This document shows positions 14,884 to 22,041 of a stretch of DNA of 34,424 nt, piece after piece. A model generated the notes under the pieces. The model was given only the letters and a program-made list of their open reading frames with translations, did no database searches and was not told where the DNA came from. The position numbers were made by a program, and so were the translations under genes. Origin of the DNA: Mycolicibacter heraklionensis (GTDB lineage Bacteria; Actinomycetota; Actinomycetes; Mycobacteriales; Mycobacteriaceae); assembly GCA_001673575.1 (NCBI GenBank), contig LZME01000099.1, positions 1 to 34,424 on the forward strand. Reading direction: 5' to 3'. Position 1 is the first letter of the stretch; the number at the start of each line of letters is the position of its first letter.

Positions 14884-16806
14884 ATGACGACCGATGCGAC
14901 CGTGACGGCCGACCACACGGGCTCGGATCCCGCCGAGTTGCGCAGTTACCTGCTCCAGGCCGACGCCGGAGTCCTGGTTGCGGTGCTGGCCCAACTGACC
15001 GGCGATCCCGCCGTCGTCGACCGGTTTGCCGCCAAGATCTCGTTCGAACCCGACCCGCCCGAGCAGATCGGCGTCACCGACGTCGAAACCCGCGAGGTGC
15101 TGGTGGATGCGGTGATGGCAGCGCTCGACCAACCGCGTCCGGCTGGTGCGCTGCCCAGCGATGACCCGGCGCTGTTTGCCCGAATCGCGCCACTGGCGCT
15201 GGGTACAGCGGTAAGTGGCGAGTATGTCGGCCTGCTGCTGGAGCAGGGCGGCTTCCATCCCTCGCAGCCGGTGCTGCCTCGGACCGCCGCGCTTCCGACG
15301 GACTTCAAGGTGGTCATCATCGGTGCCGGGATCGCGGGCATGGCCGCCGCGCTGGAATGCGCTGATGCCGGAATCGATTACGAGATCATCGACCGCAACG
15401 ACGAGGTCGGTGGCACCTGGTACACCGCCGTCTACCCGGGCATCGGTGTCGATACGCCGTCGGCCTACTACTCGCTGTCGCGCGACATCAACGCTGGATG
15501 GTCGAGCTACTACCCGCAAGGCGCTGAGTACCAGGAGTACCTGGAGTCGGTCGCGACCCAGAACAACCTGCGGGACCACACCCGATTCAGCACGGAGGTA
15601 GAGGCGCTGTGGTGGGACGAGGAACGCCGGCTGTGGCAGATCCACTCTGTCGGCCCCGAGGGCACCCGTGAGGTCAGCTATGCCAATGCGGTGATTCCGG
15701 CCGTCGGCTACCTCAACCGCCCACGGTGGCCCGAACTTGCGGGCAAGGAGTCCTTCGCCGGCGTGAGCATCCACTCCGCCGAGTGGGACCCGGACTTGGA
15801 CCTGCGCGGCAAGAAGGTGGCGATCATCGGCGCGGGATGCACCGCGGTGCAGATCGTCGACGCCTGCGTCGGCGACGTCGAGCACCTAACGGTGTTCCAA
15901 CGCCAGCCGCACTGGGTGGCGCCGCGCAAGCGACTCACCGACGACGTGCCCGAGTACCGCCGCTGGCTCAACACCCACATCCCGTTCTACGCCAACTGGA
16001 ATCGGCTCAAGTCATTCTGGGGTACCGCCGACAACAACTATCCGGTGATCGTGCGGGATCCGGATTGGGCGGCCGACCACTTGTCGATCTCACCGGCCAA
16101 CGACGTGTTGCTGCGGATGTGCCTGGATTACATCGACCGGGTATTCGGCGCCGGCTCGGAGTTGGCGAAGAAGGTCACCCCCGACTTCGCGCCCTACGGT
16201 AAGCGCATCATCCGTGACCCCGGCGGCTACTACGCGGCGTTGGCCAAGCCGCACGTCGACGTGGAGGCCAGCGAGCCCGCGCAGGTCAACGAGCGTGGGA
16301 TCGTCACGCAGGACGGCCGGCAGATCGATCTGGACGTCATCATCTACGCCACCGGTTATCACCTCGATTTCTTGTCGACGGTCGATATCCGGGGCCGCGA
16401 CGGTATCAAGCTCAGTGACGTCTGGGGAGACAGTCCGAGTGCCTACCGGGGCGGCATGGTTCCCGGTTTTCCGAACATGTTCGTCTCGTCGGCGCCCAAC
16501 TACAGCCCGGGTCACGGAGCCGGGCACAACTTCGGCGTGGAGGTGATGGTGCACTATGTGATGGAGTGCCTCCAGCTGATGGCGCAGCGCGGTGTGCGGA
16601 CCATCGAGGTCACCCCGGAGGCGTTCGAGAGCTACGTCGACGAGATCGACAGGGCGATGGCGGACACCGTGTGGTGCCACACGCCCACTGCACACACCTA
16701 CTACCGCTCCGGTGGCGGGCGAATTGTCACCGCCTTCCCGTTCCGGCTGATCGACGTCTGGCAGAGTCACCGTGCTCCGATTGAGGGAGATTTCGTCCTC
16801 CGATGA
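14884..16806 (+). CDS. HAPMO-like Baeyer-Villiger monooxygenase with N-terminal extension
   Basis: A 640-residue flavoprotein monooxygenase. The first 140 or so residues are a helical extension absent from ordinary BVMOs. GAGIAG (147-152) then binds FAD; GTWYTAVYPGIGVD (177-190) is the second BVMO signature. The fingerprint F291-x-G293-x3-H297-x3-W301-D302 has Asp where the classical motif has Pro. GAGCTA (316-321) begins the NADPH domain. Total length and extension match 4-hydroxyacetophenone monooxygenase, which inserts oxygen next to aryl or alkyl ketones. AGGAGG precedes ATG 14884; upstream in-frame codons lack support. Overlaps an SDR by ATGA. Likely role: converting a keto side chain or ring ketone to an ester or lactone for one of the HSL esterases. 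Confidence 0.92.
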   Translation: MTTDATVTADHTGSDPAELRSYLLQADAGVLVAVLAQLTGDPAVVDRFAAKISFEPDPPEQIGVTDVETREVLVDAVMAALDQPRPAGALPSDDPALFARIAPLALGTAVSGEYVGLLLEQGGFHPSQPVLPRTAALPTDFKVVIIGAGIAGMAAALECADAGIDYEIIDRNDEVGGTWYTAVYPGIGVDTPSAYYSLSRDINAGWSSYYPQGAEYQEYLESVATQNNLRDHTRFSTEVEALWWDEERRLWQIHSVGPEGTREVSYANAVIPAVGYLNRPRWPELAGKESFAGVSIHSAEWDPDLDLRGKKVAIIGAGCTAVQIVDACVGDVEHLTVFQRQPHWVAPRKRLTDDVPEYRRWLNTHIPFYANWNRLKSFWGTADNNYPVIVRDPDWAADHLSISPANDVLLRMCLDYIDRVFGAGSELAKKVTPDFAPYGKRIIRDPGGYYAALAKPHVDVEASEPAQVNERGIVTQDGRQIDLDVIIYATGYHLDFLSTVDIRGRDGIKLSDVWGDSPSAYRGGMVPGFPNMFVSSAPNYSPGHGAGHNFGVEVMVHYVMECLQLMAQRGVRTIEVTPEAFESYVDEIDRAMADTVWCHTPTAHTYYRSGGGRIVTAFPFRLIDVWQSHRAPIEGDFVLR

Positions 16807-17690
16807 CCGGATTGCTCAGCGGCAGAACCGCATTGGTGACCGGAAGTAGTCGAGGAATCGGGCGGGCGGTCGCTCAGCGACTGGCTGCGGAAGGGGCGAC
16901 GGTAGCGGTGACAGCGCGCTCTCACCGGATGTCGCCGTCAACCCGTGCGGGCCACACGGAGGCTCTTCCGGGCACGATCGCCGAGACCGTCGAACTGATC
17001 GAGGCGGCGGGCGGCAAGGCATTCGGCGTGACCGCAGACCTGGAGGACAGCCAGCAGCGTGCCGCCTTGATCGACGAGGTGGTCGAGCGGACGGGCCGAA
17101 TCGACATCTTGGTCAACAACGCCGGATACGCCGACTACTCGGTTATCGAGACCATGCCGATTCAGACCTTCGATCGCACGGTCGAACACTATTTGCGCAC
17201 GCCGTTTGTGCTGATTCAGCAGTCGATTCCACATATGCGTCGTCAAGGCGCGGGCTGGATCGTCAACATCGGATCCGTCACCGGCCTGGCTCCGGTGCGC
17301 CCCTACCGCGAGTACAACAAGTCGTCCGGGGATGTGATCTACGCGTCGATGAAAGCGGCACTGCACCGGTTCACCCAGGGGGTCGCGGCTGAATTGGTGG
17401 ATTCCAACATCGCCGTCAACGTCGTGGGACCGTCCAGCGCGATCCGGACACCGGGTGCAGCCAGCCTGATACCCGATTCGTTCCCGACCGAGCCGGTGGA
17501 GTACCTGGCGGAAACGGTGTTGGCGATGTGCCACCTACCCGCCGCCGAGCGCACCGGCCTTATCGCGTTCAGCCTGCATTACCCCTGGTCCCAGCAGCTC
17601 GCCGTGCACAGCCTGGACGGTGCCACGGTGCTCCCGTCGCTGGAACCGCCCACGGCCGCTAATCCCAACATCCTGCCCGCCGGACTGTGA
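16803..17690 (+). CDS. SDR-family oxidoreductase coupled to BVMO
   Basis: A 295-residue SDR. TGSSRGIG (13-20), NNAG (105-108), S158 and Y180/K184 form the expected cofactor and catalytic sites. The segment between S and Y is longer than usual (about 21 residues), and the Asn normally following NNAG by about 25 residues is not in its usual context (EHYLRTP). VTARS after the second strand suggests NADP(H). It overlaps the BVMO by 4 bases and so probably prepares the ketone for Baeyer-Villiger oxidation or processes the product. A hairpin follows the stop. Substrate unknown. Confidence 0.88.
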   Translation: MTGLLSGRTALVTGSSRGIGRAVAQRLAAEGATVAVTARSHRMSPSTRAGHTEALPGTIAETVELIEAAGGKAFGVTADLEDSQQRAALIDEVVERTGRIDILVNNAGYADYSVIETMPIQTFDRTVEHYLRTPFVLIQQSIPHMRRQGAGWIVNIGSVTGLAPVRPYREYNKSSGDVIYASMKAALHRFTQGVAAELVDSNIAVNVVGPSSAIRTPGAASLIPDSFPTEPVEYLAETVLAMCHLPAAERTGLIAFSLHYPWSQQLAVHSLDGATVLPSLEPPTAANPNILPAGL

Positions 17691-17698
17691 TGTCCGGC
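17679..17698. terminator. Hairpin between convergent SDR and barrel-like protein genes
   Basis: A perfect 7-bp inverted repeat GCCGGAC / GTCCGGC with a 6-base loop that spans the stop codon of the SDR gene (17688-17690). It lies 7 bases before the stop of the convergent gene at 17705. It probably terminates both transcripts; there is no U-tract. Confidence 0.5.
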
Positions 17699-17704
17699 CT
17701 GCCG

Positions 17705-18331
17705 TCACGGCTGTAGGACGGCGCGGTCGATCGCGCAGAAGCTGTGGCACACCCGATCGCGAACGATCACTTCGGGGGTCTCGGGGTCGAACCACCGGTC
17801 CACCACCGCCCAGTGGATGGGATGCATCAGGTATGGCCCCATCAACCCGGCGACATCGGTGAACTCCTGCTCGAACACATGCGTCCACGCAGTGGAGCCG
17901 GTCGGTTCGGTCACCCGGCTCAGCTGCCACGCGCATATGGTCCTGACATATCCGGGCATCGACGCGAGCTCCGACTCGAACCGCGCCAGAATCTGCGTCG
18001 ATGTGTCCGGCTGCACCCGCAGCAGCAGCGTCCGGTACACCGTCGCGGGCTTACCGGTGCCGTTCGGCGTGCCCTCATACGTCGCGCCGTTGACTCGGGT
18101 GATTGCGGGGTCGGCCAGCGCGGCCGCAAGCTGCGGTTCGACGATCCGCCACGCTGATTCGTCGGGGAAACGCAGGTGCGCCAACACATCCCCGCCGTTG
18201 CGTGAACCCGAGTCGGTCCGTTCGACGATCCACCGCAGAGCACCGCTGCGTTTGGCCACCGCGCGGATGTCGGTGAGCACCCGGTCGCCTTCGCCGGATT
18301 CGACGTCGAGTAGCCGCGTGACGTTAAACAT
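17705..18331 (-). CDS. Uncharacterised protein, possible dimeric alpha/beta-barrel
   Basis: About 208 residues, starting at ATG 18331 (MFNVTRLLDVESGEG), which overlaps the stop of the upstream small gene by 8 bases; the frame could extend 13 codons further but then begins with a basic leader. Composition suggests two ferredoxin-like repeats (YRTLLLRVQPDTSTQILARFESELASMPGY, then a WTHVFEQEFTDVAGLMGPYLMHPIHW segment). The second resembles the stress-responsive A/B-barrel (Dabb) pattern of short strands with conserved YLxHPxHW. No catalytic motif is obvious. Dabb-like proteins can be small cyclases or binding proteins. It pairs with the next small gene upstream in an operon. Function unknown. 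Confidence 0.75.
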   Translation of the reverse strand: MFNVTRLLDVESGEGDRVLTDIRAVAKRSGALRWIVERTDSGSRNGGDVLAHLRFPDESAWRIVEPQLAAALADPAITRVNGATYEGTPNGTGKPATVYRTLLLRVQPDTSTQILARFESELASMPGYVRTICAWQLSRVTEPTGSTAWTHVFEQEFTDVAGLMGPYLMHPIHWAVVDRWFDPETPEVIVRDRVCHSFCAIDRAVLQP

Positions 18332-18689
18332 CGGCCGCCGCATTCGCCTCGCACAGTGCGTCGACGTCACCGGCTGCGGCCGCCACCGAGCGGCTACGCT
18401 CCATCACCAATTCGTCGATATCCAACCACCATTGCCCCAACTCGGGATCCGGGCGCCCCTTCCAGGTCATCTGCCACCAGGCCAGCGGGCCGGGCAGTGA
18501 CCAGGTGATCGTGATGGTGTTCGACTCATCGGTGAACCAGATGGGTGGGCTGACAAGCACGCTCTGCAGTGTCATTCCCCGGTCCCGGGCGCCGGGCGCA
18601 TACTCCGCGAGATAGCGATCGACGAATCGTCGCGCCAGCCCGGGTCTGGTCACGATCCGGTCGATGACGAAGACTTCACCGTCAGCCAT
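18324..18689 (-). CDS. Small uncharacterised protein (barrel-like), first of a pair
   Basis: A 121-residue protein from ATG 18689 (MADGEVFVIDRIVTRPG) to TAA. Strand-helix-strand content (VFVIDRIVTRPGLARRFVDRYLAEYAPGARDRG, TITITWSLPGPLAWWQMTWKG) suggests a dimeric alpha/beta barrel or NIPSNAP-like fold, but no catalytic residues can be pointed to. The frame is open for 430 codons further upstream only because it is antisense to the OYE-family gene. It overlaps the following 208-residue gene by 8 bases and is divergent from that OYE gene. Role unknown; context suggests steroid-like catabolism. Confidence 0.72.
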   Translation of the reverse strand: MADGEVFVIDRIVTRPGLARRFVDRYLAEYAPGARDRGMTLQSVLVSPPIWFTDESNTITITWSLPGPLAWWQMTWKGRPDPELGQWWLDIDELVMERSRSVAAAAGDVDALCEANAAADV

Positions 18690-18710
18690 GCAGACGAACC
18701 TAGGGGTGGC

Positions 18711-18726
18711 CCCGCCCTGGGGCGGG
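18711..18726. promoter_or_regulatory. 16-bp GC-rich palindrome in divergent promoter
   Basis: CCCGCCCTGGGGCGGG is a perfect inverted repeat (7-bp arms, TG centre) in the 102-base region between the divergent small barrel-like gene and the second OYE-family gene. It is a candidate regulator site or RNA hairpin; no regulator is known for it. Confidence 0.4.
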
Positions 18727-18791
18727 TTGTAGTCCCGGACACCGGGAGGCAGGCGTTGACGGATCCCGCCGGCAGCGAGGACGGTTAGGCG

Positions 18792-20030
18792 ATGAACGAT
18801 CTCAGCCCGAACCCGTTCGCCCCGGCTCAGCTCGGTCCGATCCGACTGCGTAATCGAGTCATCAAGGCCGCGACATCCGAAGGCCGTTCGCCCGACGGGT
18901 TGGTCACCGACGATCTGATCGATTTCCACCGCAGCTTTGCCAAGGGCGGGGTCGGCATGACCACGGTCGCGTACTGCTGTGTGTCCAAACAGGGGGCCAG
19001 TGCACCGGGGCAGATCGTGATGGACGCCAAGGCTCTGCCGGGCCTCAAGAAGCTCACTGACGTGGTTCATGACACGGGCGCCGCCGTCTCCGCGCAACTG
19101 GGCCATGCCGGCGTGGTGGCGCAGAAGAAGTTGACCGGCGTTACCGCGGTGGCGCCGAGTCGCTTCGTAAATCCCACGTCGTTTGCCTACTGCCGCGAAA
19201 TTCGCCGCGACGAGATCTTTTCCGTCATAGATCAATTCGGCGCCGCGGCGCAGGTGGCCGTCGATGCGGGCTTCGATGCGGTAGAGCTGCATTTCGGCCA
19301 CCTCTATCTGCCGAGTTCCTTCCTGAGCCCGCTGATCAACCGGCGTAAGGACGAATACGGGGGAGACATCGACGGTCGCTCGCGGTTCGTAAGGGAGATC
19401 GCGCAGCGAGTCCGCGACGTCGTGGGCAGGCGGATCGCGGTGATCGCGAAGTTGGACATGGACGACGGCTTGCCGGGCAGCATCTGGATCGATGAGGCGC
19501 TGCGCACCGCCCAGCTGTTGGATGTCGATGGGACGCTGGATGCCATCGAGTTGACACAGGGCTCGTCGGTGTTCAAACCGATGTACCTGTTCCGGGGTGA
19601 TGTGCCGGTACGCGAATTCGCCCGGGTGATGCCGCCGGCGCTGCGTCCCGGGGTACGGGTGATGGGGAAGTGGGCGATGGGCAGCTATCCCTACGAAGAT
19701 CTCTACATGCTTTCCGCGGCACGCCAGTTCGTGCCGGTCATCGAGAACACCAAGCTGATTCTTCTCGGCGGCATCACCAACCGTGAGCACCTGGAAGTCG
19801 GGATGCGCGAGGGATTCGATTTCATGGCGATGGGCAGAGCGCTGCTGCGCGAGCCGGATCTGGTCAACCGGATGGTCGACGATCCCGGGGTACGCAGCCG
19901 CTGCGACCACAACAACAAGTGCATGGTTACGGTCTTCACGCGCACGCACTGCGTCTTCGACCCAGAACAGCGCTATGGCCAAGCCGAGCCCCTGATCATG
20001 CCGTCTGAAGGCCCGGCCGCTACGTCGTGA
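18792..20030 (+). CDS. OYE-family NADH:flavin oxidoreductase, paralogue with altered Cys motif
   Basis: A 412-residue OYE-fold reductase closely resembling the one at 11992-13224 (shared LGPIRLRNRVIKAAT, AQLGHAG, ELHFGHLYLPSSFLSP, FRGDVPVREFARV and GGITNREHLE regions). The C-terminal Cys motif reads C371-x2-N374-x2-C377-x9-C387: the second Cys of the paralogue is Asn (codon AAC), so one cluster ligand is missing. This may mean loss of an iron-sulfur cluster or altered chemistry. In the active-site loop the paralogue's GHN is GHL here. Likely reduces or isomerises a conjugated C=C in the substrate, acting at a different position from its paralogue. It is a single gene; the last 11 bases overlap the convergent esterase. 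Confidence 0.92.
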   Translation: MNDLSPNPFAPAQLGPIRLRNRVIKAATSEGRSPDGLVTDDLIDFHRSFAKGGVGMTTVAYCCVSKQGASAPGQIVMDAKALPGLKKLTDVVHDTGAAVSAQLGHAGVVAQKKLTGVTAVAPSRFVNPTSFAYCREIRRDEIFSVIDQFGAAAQVAVDAGFDAVELHFGHLYLPSSFLSPLINRRKDEYGGDIDGRSRFVREIAQRVRDVVGRRIAVIAKLDMDDGLPGSIWIDEALRTAQLLDVDGTLDAIELTQGSSVFKPMYLFRGDVPVREFARVMPPALRPGVRVMGKWAMGSYPYEDLYMLSAARQFVPVIENTKLILLGGITNREHLEVGMREGFDFMAMGRALLREPDLVNRMVDDPGVRSRCDHNNKCMVTVFTRTHCVFDPEQRYGQAEPLIMPSEGPAATS

Positions 20031-20967
20031 CGGGCGGGTCCAGGAGCTCAGTCAGTGACGCGCATGCCTGGGCTCGGGCCCTCTTGCAGATGTCGAGTGC
20101 AGGCATGGTCATGAAGCCGTGCACGCCGCCTTCGAAGTAGCGCACCACGGTGGGAACACCCGCACCGTATAGCGCCTCGGCGTAGGCGCGGCCCTCATCG
20201 CGCAACGGGTCATGGCCCGCTATTACCGCGACCGTCGGCGGCAGACCGGACAGGTCCGGGGCCCGCAGTGGGGACGCATACGGGTTGGACCGATCGGCCA
20301 CGGTGGGCACGTATTGATCCCAGTACCACTGCAATGCGGGCTTGGGGTTGTAGTAACCGCGGCCGAACTGCTGATAAGACGACGTGTCGAAATCGGCAGC
20401 GATGACGGGGTACAGCAGCAGTTGAGCTCCCAAGTGCGGCCGGCCGCGGTCGCGTGCCATCAATGCGGTGACCGCGGCAAGATTGCCGCCGGCACTGTCG
20501 CCGCCGACGAGGAGCCGGTTCGGGTCGCCGCCGAGTTCGACGATGTGGTCTGCCGCCCAAACGGTGGCCGCGTACATGTCCTCGGCGGCGGCGGGCCACC
20601 GTCCTTCTTCCGGCGCCCGCCGGTAGTGCACGGAAACGACTACGGCCGGAAGCTGATTCGCAAAGTCTCGACACAGGTCGTCATGACTGTCCAAGTCGCA
20701 GAACACCCACCCGCCACCGTGGGCCCACACCAGGGTCGGAACCGAGTTGGTGTCTGCAGCGCGTGGGCGGTAGACCCGGATCTCGAGCGGACTTTCCGGT
20801 CCTGCGATAGTTCGGTCACGCACCTGGGCCACGGGTTTGGGCTCGGCCGCAGGAGTGAAGCGCGAGCGAATGGCGGCTCGGGCTTCGGCGCCGGTCATCG
20901 TGTGCACCGGCGGAAATCCCGCGTTGAGCGCTTCGATGATCCTCGCGATCTGCGAATCCAGCATCAT
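20020..20967 (-). CDS. HSL-family alpha/beta-hydrolase (esterase)
   Basis: A 315-residue esterase of the hormone-sensitive-lipase family. HGGG is at 83-86, the nucleophile S158 in GDSAGG, D253 in GHDPLRDEG and H283 in GVHGF. Its ATG overlaps the IclR stop by 4 bases, so it is co-transcribed with and probably controlled by that regulator. A second HSL esterase is at 3107-4063. In a locus with two Baeyer-Villiger enzymes, ester hydrolysis of a BVMO product (for example a steroid acetate) is an attractive but unproven role. Its stop overlaps the convergent OYE-family gene by 11 bases. Confidence 0.9.
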   Translation of the reverse strand: MMLDSQIARIIEALNAGFPPVHTMTGAEARAAIRSRFTPAAEPKPVAQVRDRTIAGPESPLEIRVYRPRAADTNSVPTLVWAHGGGWVFCDLDSHDDLCRDFANQLPAVVVSVHYRRAPEEGRWPAAAEDMYAATVWAADHIVELGGDPNRLLVGGDSAGGNLAAVTALMARDRGRPHLGAQLLLYPVIAADFDTSSYQQFGRGYYNPKPALQWYWDQYVPTVADRSNPYASPLRAPDLSGLPPTVAVIAGHDPLRDEGRAYAEALYGAGVPTVVRYFEGGVHGFMTMPALDICKRARAQACASLTELLDPPVTT

Positions 20968-21833
20968 GCGAGCTGCAGGGCCCCGCCGCGAGCGGTCTGG
21001 CCGCCGCGCAGCGGTCGCATCTGCTGCAGGGTTGGGGACACTCGCACTGGCCCGGAGTCGACCGCCTGCCAGATGCCCATCGCGGCGATACGCACCGGAG
21101 CGACCAACCGCTGGTCCAGCTTTATCCGGTTCATCGGCCCGCAGATCGAGATCGCGGCGACCGCCTCGCCCGGGTCGCCGATCGGTGCCGCGACGCAGCC
21201 GAATCCGGGCAGCGACTCCTCCCGGTCGAACGCGAAGCCGTGAGAGCGGACTTTGAGTAGTTCGCTGCGGAGTTGGGCGTGGGTGGAAATCGAATACTTG
21301 GTCCGACGGGGGAGCCGGTCGGAGTTCAAGACGTCGATGTCGCGCTCGTCGGCAAACGCCAACATGGCCTTCCCCACCGCCGTGCAGTGCGCCAGTTGGC
21401 GGCCACCGACACGGGTCGGGATTGCCGCGGCCATGCGATCACCGACCTTGTCCATGTAGACGACGTCGGGTCCGTCAAGGACGGCGAGGTGAACCACCAA
21501 GCCGGTCGCGGCGTGAAGTTCGTGCAGTTTACGCAGCGCGGCCTTGTGCAGGCGATCCTGGTGTACCGCCAGGGAACCCAGCTCGACAAGGCGCATGCCC
21601 AATTCGTAGTCCCGGCCGCTGCGGCGAAGCCACCGGAGCTGGACGAGACGCTCGAGCATGCGGTGCGCTGACGATCGGGGGAGCCCAGTCCGGCGCACGA
21701 TCTGCGCCAGGGTCAGGCGGCCGGGCCCGTCGAACGCGTCGAGAACCAGGGATACCCGATCAATCACGGCGCTGGGGGTTTCGTTGGGTGCATCCTTGGC
21801 GGCGGTCACGGGTAATGCGGCTGTCGCGGGCAT
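20964..21833 (-). CDS. IclR-family transcriptional regulator
   Basis: A 289-residue IclR-type regulator. The N-terminal winged helix-turn-helix is clear (LTLAQIVRRTGLPRSSAHRMLERLVQLRWL, about residues 40-69). The C-terminal effector domain carries HLAVLDGPDVVYMDKVGDR, TAVGKAMLAF and FDREESLPGFGCVAAPI. The C-terminus has an extra basic tail. ATG at 21833 is preceded by GGAGG with 7 bases spacing. Just upstream lie two abutting 15-bp palindromes, the probable autoregulatory operator. It forms an operon with the HSL esterase. IclR members often sense aromatic or short acid intermediates; the effector here is unknown. Confidence 0.93.
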   Translation of the reverse strand: MPATAALPVTAAKDAPNETPSAVIDRVSLVLDAFDGPGRLTLAQIVRRTGLPRSSAHRMLERLVQLRWLRRSGRDYELGMRLVELGSLAVHQDRLHKAALRKLHELHAATGLVVHLAVLDGPDVVYMDKVGDRMAAAIPTRVGGRQLAHCTAVGKAMLAFADERDIDVLNSDRLPRRTKYSISTHAQLRSELLKVRSHGFAFDREESLPGFGCVAAPIGDPGEAVAAISICGPMNRIKLDQRLVAPVRIAAMGIWQAVDSGPVRVSPTLQQMRPLRGGQTARGGALQLA

Positions 21834-21850
21834 TGAGAATCCTCCGATAC

Positions 21851-21880
21851 ATGCCTAATAGGCATATGACTAATGGTCAT
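21851..21880. promoter_or_regulatory. Tandem 15-bp palindromes, probable IclR operator
   Basis: ATGCCTA-A-TAGGCAT (21851-21865) is a perfect palindrome. It is followed immediately by ATGACTA-A-TGGTCAT (21866-21880), which matches in 6 of 7 arm positions. They are 15 bases apart centre to centre and start 18 bases upstream of the IclR start codon. AT-rich 15-bp palindromes fit IclR-family sites, and two abutting copies suggest cooperative tetramer binding. Confidence 0.7.
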
Positions 21881-22041
21881 ATATCTACCACATGAGTGTC
21901 GCTGTTGTCACACTTCCGGCTGAATTTGAGCGCTCGCACATCCGCGGGCCCGACGCCAGGGTTTCGCCAACCTGCGGAATGGCGCGTCGGTACCTAGGGC
22001 AACCCCTGTCCGGCGCTGTGCGTCGCAGGTTGCGGGTGTCG
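21881..22041. other. Non-coding gap downstream of the KstD-family gene
   Basis: These 161 bases lie between the IclR operator and the stop of the minus-strand KstD-family gene. CAACCTGCG (21968-21976) and CGCAGGTTG (22024-22032) form a perfect 9-bp inverted repeat with a 47-base loop just beyond that stop, which may help terminate the ring-cleavage operon. A 69-codon plus-strand frame here is not convincing. Confidence 0.4.

Noticed and set aside
14767..15885. 901-codon open frame extending the acyl-CoA synthetase N-terminally
   Set aside because: The extra 373 codons run antisense to the well-supported BVMO and have no ligase-like sequence; family length and the MTELDAVLAS start fit 528 residues.
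18690..19982. Long minus-strand frame upstream of the 121-residue protein
   Set aside because: It is antisense to the OYE-family gene, rich in His/Arg/Asp typical of a shadow frame in high-GC DNA.
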